Of a stretch of DNA of 59,535 nt, positions 53,599-59,535 are shown one piece after another. The notes beneath the pieces were generated by a model. That model was not told the DNA's origin, ran no database searches, and saw nothing but the letters and a program-made list of their open reading frames with translations. Location of the stretch: assembly GCA_019359375.1 (NCBI GenBank), contig JAHHHL010000041.1:1-59535 (forward strand), read 5' to 3'. Numbering within the stretch: the first letter of the stretch is position 1; each line of letters starts with the position of its first letter. The position numbers were made by a program, and so were the translations under genes. Origin of the DNA: Lyngbya sp. HA4199-MV5 (lineage in GTDB: Bacteria > Cyanobacteriota > Cyanobacteriia > Leptolyngbyales > Leptolyngbyaceae).

Positions 53599-55119
53599 TT
53601 AGGGTAGCCATTGGGGACGAAGCCCCGGTAACGGCAATGATTCTGGCTGAAGTTTAGCAGCGGGATTGCTGGGATCGAGGGGCAGTAGCCAGAGGCGACT
53701 ATCGGCAATGACTTTGCCTGTGCTGTCTTGCAACTGCCCACCAACGGGTGCACGAGACGGCGCTGCTTCTAGCGTTTGGTCAAACAAAAGCGCTAGCCCG
53801 TCGGGTGATAAACTCACCTGTACATCGCGCTGATCGGGCAGAGAAACCAGAGGGCGGAGTTGGCTGGTCTTAAGATTAATGGCTGCCAGATACGGCTTTT
53901 CACGGTAGATATTGCCTCCAGTCAAAAGGTCGGTGAGTAAGCAGTAAAGGGTTTGTTTCGCAGGATCAAAACGTGCGCTCAAAATGGAGCCTGTGGTACG
54001 GAGCAGCTCTTTCTGCGTGCCTTGATTGCTCACTAGAAAGAGCGATCGTGTATTGTCCGTATTAAACTTTACCATCGTTGCCAGGGAACCATCTTTGGCA
54101 AAGCTCAGCACCATCCCAAACTTGGGTAAAAAGTCGAGCGGCTTGGCTCCTGGCTGTAAGGGCAAAATCGCCAGTCCTTGCCCCTGGGCGATCGCCAACG
54201 ATTGGCTATCGGGCGTAATGAGAAAATCGCCTCCCGGATCTCCTTTAAGCGGCTGAGGTGGGGTATCTGCTTGAATCAGCCAGGGACCAAAATCGTTCGG
54301 GTTACTCCGATTCACCCGCTGCGCCACAATCTTGCTGCCATCGGGTGAAAGATCAAACTTCAGGTTTTGATAGTCTTTGTTATCCAGGACTAAATCAACT
54401 TTGCCCGGTGCATCAGCGACAGAGCTTGTCTGGGTTGGTAGCGCTTGGGCATTTGGCTGTGTTGGTGACTCTACATGAATGCCAGTCGTCACCACAAAAA
54501 GCTGCTGATCCGTCACTGCCGCAGGTTGCGTGGTGCGGGGGGTTGCCGCAAAGAGCAGGCGATCGCTCAGGGGGTACGGCTTAAATTCCAGCACCACCAT
54601 ATCTTGCGGCGAGAGGATTTGCTTTTGCTGCTGGTTCAGGTTAAAAAGCACCAAGCGCCCCGCTTCCTCCCCATTCACGCCAATGTAGGCAAACACCCGA
54701 TCGTGGGTTTGAAACCGTCCGGTAAAGGGCTGCATGGACGATCGTGTGCCCGCAAAGCGATCGCGCGCTTTCTGCAACTGCACCTGAAAGGACGTACCGT
54801 AGGGCGCTGGAGTGTTGAGGGTATATGCCATCCGTCGTCCAGCCCAACTTACTTTTCCAGGTAAGGGCGGCTCCAAGCGCAAATTTGACTCCACGCTGGC
54901 ATGATCCATCGGGCGACTGAAGGTGAGCGTAAAGGCGGTGTCATCCGCACCGATTTGTTTGTCCTGCCAGCTAAAATCGCGGACACGAGCCGAGGCATGT
55001 TCACCGCTCAGCAGCAGCAGACCAATCAGCAAACTCAGCGTTACGATGAGAACGATCGCAACCCGATCGATCGGTTGCGTCCGCGAACGTAAGGTGGCAG
55101 TAAAATTTGAGCGAGTCAA
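53599..55119 (-). CDS. Membrane-anchored protein with Ig-like and TolB-like propeller regions
   Basis: 506 residues. One N-terminal transmembrane helix (VAIVLIVTLSLLIGLLLLSG) is followed by a Big_5-type Ig-like domain (DTAFTLTFSRPMDHASVESN, to about 115) and then repeated beta segments of PD40/WD40 form (DLSPDGSKIVAQ; LSPDGLALLF), likely a six- or seven-bladed propeller facing the periplasm. Such proteins bind partners or polysaccharide; no catalytic residues seen. It is divergent from the oxygenase gene at 55269. Confidence 0.72.
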   Translation of the reverse strand: MTRSNFTATLRSRTQPIDRVAIVLIVTLSLLIGLLLLSGEHASARVRDFSWQDKQIGADDTAFTLTFSRPMDHASVESNLRLEPPLPGKVSWAGRRMAYTLNTPAPYGTSFQVQLQKARDRFAGTRSSMQPFTGRFQTHDRVFAYIGVNGEEAGRLVLFNLNQQQKQILSPQDMVVLEFKPYPLSDRLLFAATPRTTQPAAVTDQQLFVVTTGIHVESPTQPNAQALPTQTSSVADAPGKVDLVLDNKDYQNLKFDLSPDGSKIVAQRVNRSNPNDFGPWLIQADTPPQPLKGDPGGDFLITPDSQSLAIAQGQGLAILPLQPGAKPLDFLPKFGMVLSFAKDGSLATMVKFNTDNTRSLFLVSNQGTQKELLRTTGSILSARFDPAKQTLYCLLTDLLTGGNIYREKPYLAAINLKTSQLRPLVSLPDQRDVQVSLSPDGLALLFDQTLEAAPSRAPVGGQLQDSTGKVIADSRLWLLPLDPSNPAAKLQPESLPLPGLRPQWLP

Positions 55120-55268
55120 TGGGGCACTCTACCGTAAAGACATCAAACCAGCCAATCAAAGACTAGCAAATCAAAGACCGATCGTTGCGTGACCTGATGC
55201 TCTCGTCAAATCATCGCCATCAATGGCACGGTTAACTGCACAACAGTCAATTGGATTAAGGATAACCT

Positions 55269-55856
55269 GTGGGACACTCGTTCAAAGATCTAGGTTCAGA
55301 TATTCTACTCATCGAGCATCTGCTGGAACCAGCGCTCTGTAACCATGTGATGCAGATTGCCGAATGCTGTCAATTTAAACCTTCCAGCATTCTCGTAAAT
55401 GTGGTCGATACAGACGTTCGCAGCAGCGACATGCTGCCGTTGGGGAATACCGGGCAGCAGCTCCAGGAATCGACCAACCAGATCTTACTCACAAAAGTGC
55501 AGATCATTCAGGATTTACTCTTTAAGCACTACGGCATCAAATTTTCCCAGGCGGAGATGTGCTCCATCTTGCGCTACAAGCCAGGGCAACGCTACAAGCG
55601 CCATGTCGATAACCTGCTTCTGGCGAGCCGCTTTCAAGAAATTGCCAATAATATTCCCACCCGCGACATCAGCATCGTCGGTTACCTGAACGATGATTTT
55701 GAGGGCGGTGAGACGCTTTTCGATCGCCAAAACATCAAAGTCAAACCCCAAGCAGGCAGCGCGATCATCTTTCCCTCCTACTACACCCATCCTCACCAAT
55801 CCCTACCCGTTATCCGAGGACGCAAATATTCCTTCACCAGTTGGTTATTCTATTAG
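55269..55856 (+). CDS. 2-oxoglutarate/Fe(II)-dependent oxygenase (prolyl 4-hydroxylase-like)
   Basis: 195 residues with the double-stranded beta-helix core: iron ligands H112 and D114 (YKRHVDN) and H174 (YYTHPHQS), and Arg (about 186, RGRKYSF) for 2-oxoglutarate. YLNDDFEGGETLF is the strand typical of P4H-like enzymes. Start is GTG at 55269, in the context AACCTGTGGGAC. The substrate is unknown: a protein side chain or a small molecule is possible. No biosynthetic partner is adjacent. Confidence 0.87.
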   Translation: MGHSFKDLGSDILLIEHLLEPALCNHVMQIAECCQFKPSSILVNVVDTDVRSSDMLPLGNTGQQLQESTNQILLTKVQIIQDLLFKHYGIKFSQAEMCSILRYKPGQRYKRHVDNLLLASRFQEIANNIPTRDISIVGYLNDDFEGGETLFDRQNIKVKPQAGSAIIFPSYYTHPHQSLPVIRGRKYSFTSWLFY

Positions 55857-55999
55857 TGGTGCAAGTTGATTGCAGCCTTCTCTCCTCCTGATATCGCCGC
55901 AAATACCCAGTAGAAAGTTGTTGGCGCTGACATAGTTACATCCATCAAATTCCAGGGAATTCTAGCTAGTGCGGTTGCTATGAAAAAGACTATCAGGGC

Positions 56000-56344
56000 A
56001 TGGACGATTTAATCAGTAAATTAGCAGGTTTGGGAGTACCAGGTTTAGTTTTAATTTTCGTGATGGGTGCAACTGGATTTGCAGGAGCAGCGGCACTAAC
56101 AACAGCATTGGCAGCTTTAGGCGGACCTTTTGGAATGCTTGGAGGTCTCGCTGTTCTAGGAATTTTAGCCACCCTTTCGACTGCTGTTGCCACGTATGGT
56201 GTAGACACAATTGCTAAAAATGTTGTCTCCGAAATGATTAAGTCAGGGAGATCAAAACCTAATATCATCACGGAAATCAACAATTTTCCTTTAATCTCTA
56301 ATGATCTGCGAGCAAGACTGAGAGATTTCGTTCAAAATGCTTAG
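56000..56344 (+). CDS. Small Gly/Ala-rich membrane protein, unknown
   Basis: 114 residues. After MDDLISKLAGLGVPG come two long apolar stretches with Gly/Ala spacing (LVLIFVMGATGFAGAAALTT; GPFGMLGGLAVLGILATLST), like Gly-zipper helices of pore-forming or holin-like peptides, then a hydrophilic helical tail (NVVSEMIKSGRSKPNIITEI, then NNFPLISNDLRARLRDFV). The gene is more AT-rich than its neighbours, suggesting later arrival. CAGGG is the only ribosome-site hint. I do not recognise a family. Confidence 0.6.
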   Translation: MDDLISKLAGLGVPGLVLIFVMGATGFAGAAALTTALAALGGPFGMLGGLAVLGILATLSTAVATYGVDTIAKNVVSEMIKSGRSKPNIITEINNFPLISNDLRARLRDFVQNA

Positions 56345-56535
56345 ATACTAGAGTGAAAGCAACCTACAAATTGAATTTTTTACTGGTGGTCGTTCTTCAT
56401 CTAAATACAGCGATTTGCAGCTAGATGAGGTACAGTCCTCAGCCCGAAAACTAGATTGGTAGCTCTTTTCACTGCTGACTTCTGGCTTCTGACTTCTGCT
56501 GTTTCTTCTTTGGCGTAATTGTCTCGCAGCGTAAA

Positions 56536-57423
56536 TTATGCTGCCTCCAGTTTCTTATCCTGCAACAACGGAAACCCTAAAGCTTCGCGCTGTTTCAAAT
56601 AGCTCTGTGCCACCTGCCGCGCTAGATTGCGAATCCTGCCGATATAGCGCGTCCGTTCCGTTACCGAAATCACACCCCGCGCATCCAGCAAGTTAAACGT
56701 GTGTGAACACTTCAGCACATAGTCAAACGCAGGTAAAACAAGCTCTAGCTCCATCAAACGCTTTGCTTCCTGTTCGTAGAGCTTAAAGAACGTAAACAGC
56801 AACTCCGGATCGGAAGCTTCAAAGTTGTACTTAGAGCCTTCAATTTCCCCCTGCAAATGGACATCGCCGTAAGTCAGCGTGTCGTTCCACTGAATGTCGA
56901 AAATCGAGTCTACGCTCTGGAGATACATGGTTAGTCGCTCCAGCCCGTAGGTGATTTCGATCGACACCGGATGACAATCAATCCCGCCACACTGCTGGAA
57001 GTAGGTAAACTGCGTCACCTCCATCCCATCTAGCCACACTTCCCAGCCTACGCCCCACGCACCCACCGCCGCATCTTCCCAGTTATCTTCCACAAACCGC
57101 ACATCATGGTCCTCTGGCTGAATGCCCAGCGCCCTCAGCGAATCCAAATACACGTCTTGAATATTATTTAGAGACGGCTTGATCAATACCTGATACTGGT
57201 AGTAGTGCTGCACCCGATTGGGGTTCTCTCCATACCGTCCATCCCCCGGTCGCCGACAGGGTTCCACATACGCCACCGACCACGGCTCCGGACCGATCGC
57301 CCGCAAAAAGGTATGAGGACTTTTCGTACCCGCCCCTTTCTCCGTGTCATAGGGTTGCACAATCAAACAACCCCGATCGCTCCAAAACCGGTGTAAAGCC
57401 GCAATGACAGACTGAAAGTTCAA
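56536..57423 (-). CDS. glyQ: Glycyl-tRNA synthetase alpha subunit
   Basis: Charges tRNA-Gly as part of the alpha2beta2 bacterial-type enzyme. 295 residues with class II motifs in [40 protein letters not shown] and [15 protein letters not shown]. Start is TTG at 57423, six bases after AGGAGA; no ATG offers the same N-terminus. The beta-subunit gene glyS is elsewhere, as is common in cyanobacteria. A glycosyltransferase gene lies 91 bases upstream on the same strand. Confidence 0.96.
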   Translation of the reverse strand: MNFQSVIAALHRFWSDRGCLIVQPYDTEKGAGTKSPHTFLRAIGPEPWSVAYVEPCRRPGDGRYGENPNRVQHYYQYQVLIKPSLNNIQDVYLDSLRALGIQPEDHDVRFVEDNWEDAAVGAWGVGWEVWLDGMEVTQFTYFQQCGGIDCHPVSIEITYGLERLTMYLQSVDSIFDIQWNDTLTYGDVHLQGEIEGSKYNFEASDPELLFTFFKLYEQEAKRLMELELVLPAFDYVLKCSHTFNLLDARGVISVTERTRYIGRIRNLARQVAQSYLKQREALGFPLLQDKKLEAA

Positions 57424-57514
57424 GGACGTTCTCCTGAGACCAAATAAACGCTTTGTGCCTTTTCATTGTGCCGCAAAGTGTTCCACCGTCAGCGCTCTCA
57501 AATGGTGCCGATAG

Positions 57515-58993
57515 TCAAAAATTTTCCGCTAACGACTGCAAACAGCTTTCAAGATGCTCCGCTGCTACCAAGTTGCCAAGCCTCTGCTGGCGCTCATACT
57601 CACGGTGCAAAAGGCTATTCAGCTCCAGCAAGCGATCGTCCAACGACTCCCCACTCGCCATCAGTGCCGTCATCCAAACCGTTTGAGCCTCATCCACCTC
57701 CCCCTGTAGCAGCAGGCTCAAGCCCAAAGACCAATAGTGCGACACGCGATCGGGTGCCTCTTCCACCAGTTGACGATACCGCACCGTCGCCTGAACATAG
57801 TCTTGCTGCTCAAACAAAGCCATTGCCTGCTGTTGTAAAGCATCGCTTGGCGGCTGATCCCGCGATCGTCCACCTTCAGCAACCAACCCCTCTAACCAGG
57901 TAATCCACTCCTGCGCCCGCACTGACCACCGATACGTCTGATTCACATAGCTAACCTGTTGCTGCAAGCGCCGCTCCGTTTCTGCCGGATTCGCTAAGCC
58001 CTGCTGAAGAACCGCAACGACGGCATCAATAAACTGCTGCTGATAAACGGAGCGATCGTCACCCATCGGAATTAAGCGTGCAAACCCAGCCGTGGTCTCT
58101 GGCAGCGCCCCCAAATCACTCGTCACCACCCAACACCCACTTGCCATCGCCTCCATCACCGCAATGCAAGACGTTTCAGCAAACGTATTCGGATACGCCA
58201 ACATCGATACGGCTTGAAGTTCCTTGGCTAAAACGGGCTGAGCCACTGATCCCACATATTCAACGCCCTCGGTTTCCTGGCACTGCTGATACAGCGCTTC
58301 ATACTGCGTTTCAGGCAAGTTGTATACCTTCATGCTCGAAAACACCTTCAGCGTCGTTCCCGGAATCGCGCGCTGAATCGCTGGAAACGCATCCAACAAA
58401 CGATCTAGCCCCCGAAAGGGCGTGCTTGTATACGCCAAAATGGGCGGGTGGGGTTTGTGCGTGAGGGCGATCGCAAGACCACCCTCATCACGCTGAAAAA
58501 CGGGGCTAATCCCATTCCTTAAAACTTGGATACGCTGAGGCTCAACAGCAAAATGCTGCTGATACTGCCCAGACTGCCATTCACTAACTAAAGCAAACCC
58601 ATCATAAACAGCACACTCATCCACCTCTTTCAAAGCTTGAATCGCTGGTTGGTCATGCGCGTGTTGTGTCCATAAAACCAACCGTGTCCATTCTGGCAAA
58701 ACAGCCCGTAACTGCCGACCATGCTCAGCTACATTCACAACGACTAACACATCCAGCGTTTGCCGTAGCTCGATCGACATCTCTGCAAACGGTAAACACG
58801 TCACCCCAAGAAACACCCCAGGAGTCGTCGTCTTGTTCAACAAAAAGACCTCCTGCCCCTGCCTCACCAACTCTTCAGCCAGGTAGCAGATGGCAGAACT
58901 TGAGCCGCCCAACGGTTGGCGATAAGCCGTCTCAGCCGTGTAATCGTAATCAGCAACATCCAAAAAGGCTATCCGCATCTTGGCTTCTCTCAT
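57515..58993 (-). CDS. GT-B glycosyltransferase with C-terminal TPR-like repeats
   Basis: 492 residues. The N-terminal half is a GT4-like glycosyltransferase: PLGGSSSAICYLAEELVRQG, VLRNGISPVFQ, AYTSTPFRGLDRLLDAFPAI, and the nucleotide-sugar E-x7-E-like site in ETSCIAVMEAMASGCWVVTS. The last 120 residues contain two TPR-like units (AMALFEQQDYVQATVRYRQL; WSLGLSLLLQGEVDEAQTVW). The TPR part may hold the enzyme in a complex, as in O-GlcNAc-type and exopolysaccharide enzymes. The ATG at 58993 has GAGG eight bases upstream. Acceptor unknown. Confidence 0.85.
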   Translation of the reverse strand: MREAKMRIAFLDVADYDYTAETAYRQPLGGSSSAICYLAEELVRQGQEVFLLNKTTTPGVFLGVTCLPFAEMSIELRQTLDVLVVVNVAEHGRQLRAVLPEWTRLVLWTQHAHDQPAIQALKEVDECAVYDGFALVSEWQSGQYQQHFAVEPQRIQVLRNGISPVFQRDEGGLAIALTHKPHPPILAYTSTPFRGLDRLLDAFPAIQRAIPGTTLKVFSSMKVYNLPETQYEALYQQCQETEGVEYVGSVAQPVLAKELQAVSMLAYPNTFAETSCIAVMEAMASGCWVVTSDLGALPETTAGFARLIPMGDDRSVYQQQFIDAVVAVLQQGLANPAETERRLQQQVSYVNQTYRWSVRAQEWITWLEGLVAEGGRSRDQPPSDALQQQAMALFEQQDYVQATVRYRQLVEEAPDRVSHYWSLGLSLLLQGEVDEAQTVWMTALMASGESLDDRLLELNSLLHREYERQQRLGNLVAAEHLESCLQSLAENF

Positions 58994-59109
58994 GGCAAAT
59001 CCTCACCATAAAACCATCTGATGCCTCCGAGACATACTTTGCTGCTTCAAGCGATCAATTCTGTGTAGTGATCCCCAGTACAACTACTGTTAAGTTGTCA
59101 TTCTCCCTA

Positions 59110-59234
59110 GGGCGTGTCATCAATTCGCTCCGAAACCTTGCAGTATCAGCAGCATCACGCCCGTCCCAACACATCAGGCTAGGGGCTGGAACCCTCGCTG
59201 CAAGCAATGTGTGGTCGGCATTGCTTGCAGCCTC
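59110..59234. mobile_element. 125-bp MITE (element C), copy 3, with degenerate right end
   Basis: The left end GGGCGTGTCATCAATT is intact and flanked by TA; the right end (GGCATTGCTTGCAGCCTC, then TA) keeps the length but differs at many positions from AATTGATGACAGCCCC. It is probably an older, no longer mobile copy. Confidence 0.7.
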
Positions 59235-59415
59235 TAGAGTCGATCGCCCTTTCTCCAGCCGAAAGATGCTATCACCCATCGCTTAACTCGCTTTGACTAG
59301 AGCGACCACTTTCAAGCAACGCTTAGTAAGACATCTAACTGAAAAGCTCCCAGTTCATTAAAACTTCCACCAGCAGCAGCTTTCGGTCTTACTCAGCTTT
59401 CTTTTCTTAATCTTC
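59235..59415. other. Spacer before the terminal promoter, no gene seen
   Basis: No ORF with coding character and no repeat family are visible. Taken with MITE copy 3, the 542 bases after the glycosyltransferase start contain no gene. Confidence 0.45.
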
Positions 59416-59445
59416 TTGACACCCCCGCTATTCTTCCGTTATATT
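59416..59445 (+). promoter_or_regulatory. Strong sigma-70-type promoter, probably of an rRNA operon beyond the window
   Basis: TTGACA (59416-59421) and TATATT (59440-59445) are 18 bases apart (17 to the overlapping TTATAT). The following 85 bases have no ORF and read like a structured leader (GCGAGCGACACCCTTGC, then GAACCTAGAGAATTGAATAG), similar to what precedes 16S rRNA genes in cyanobacteria. The RNA gene itself lies outside, so the rRNA assignment is inference. Confidence 0.5.
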
Positions 59446-59535
59446 GGCTAAGCGGTCGAGAGGAAGTGAAGCGCGAGCGACACCCTTGCGGTCAGCCCGA
59501 ACCTAGAGAATTGAATAGTTTGGAAGCCAGAATAG

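Noticed and set aside
58666-59286. 206-codon ORF opposite the glycosyltransferase start
   Set aside because: Antisense to a well-supported gene and continues into MITE C; low-complexity composition.

Overview
The window looks like chromosomal DNA of a cyanobacterium, probably a filamentous one. The palindrome GCGATCGC (HIP1) and its core CGATCG recur throughout. Several genes have cyanobacterial forms: the IctB membrane protein, a SigC-like sigma factor, pentapeptide-repeat proteins, Uma2 endonuclease, SmpB and CysE. Intergenic DNA is packed with 7-bp tandem repeats of the cyanobacterial STRR kind. All functional calls come from reading the translations and motifs; no database search was run.

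Layout. 1-3400: purine breakdown genes (hydroxyisourate hydrolase, guanine deaminase, a Rieske oxygenase). 3657-8571: aconitase B and a large RCK/TrkA-type membrane protein. 8614-9866: a PIN toxin with a small antitoxin-like protein, an integron attC-like site, and a P-loop kinase gene broken by one in-frame TGA. 9875-14475: a NarL-type two-component pair, two small proteins and a BlaI/BlaR1-like repressor-peptidase pair. 14765-16906: an SDF symporter, then a divergent ArsR regulator and thioredoxin sharing a palindromic operator. 17153-24278: an unsplit, intein-free DnaE, IctB, SmpB and an M48 peptidase. 24593-30889: a glutamine amidotransferase-like hydrolase, an SDR, a hybrid kinase, CysE and a LysR regulator. 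30880-31201: stacked small mobile elements. 31447-35560: an arsenosugar-type group (ArsS radical SAM, a small membrane protein, a GT2) and a MerA-like flavoprotein. 35792-37080: an IS4-family insertion sequence. 37126-47794: a TPR protein, PriA carrying in-frame repeat insertions, a sigma factor, a GH10-like secreted protein, a PNPOx-like protein, an MFS exporter and a small alpha/beta-hydrolase-like protein. 48115-53296: a ferrochelatase-like protein with a His-rich tail, Uma2, a DnaJ-pentapeptide fusion and a large pentapeptide protein. 53599-58993: a secreted propeller-like protein, a 2OG-Fe(II) oxygenase, a small Gly-rich membrane protein, GlyQ and a glycosyltransferase with TPR-like repeats. 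The window closes with a consensus-like strong promoter and a leader that may belong to an rRNA operon.

Themes. (1) The purine genes suggest guanine to xanthine to urate to 5-hydroxyisourate and onward, with a Rieske oxygenase possibly replacing xanthine dehydrogenase. (2) Repeats actively remodel genes: heptamers have expanded in frame inside priA and form the C-termini of two other proteins, and one MITE sits inside another repeat with a readable target duplication. (3) Two genes (kinase, Uma2) carry single in-frame TGA codons followed by plausible family C-termini. (4) Two metal- or redox-linked loci have recognisable inverted-repeat operators (arsR/trxA; the His-tailed chelatase). I see no complete, clearly new defence or biosynthetic system. 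The best candidates for new biology are the Rieske purine route, the regulated His-tailed chelatase and the attC-like site shared by two genes.
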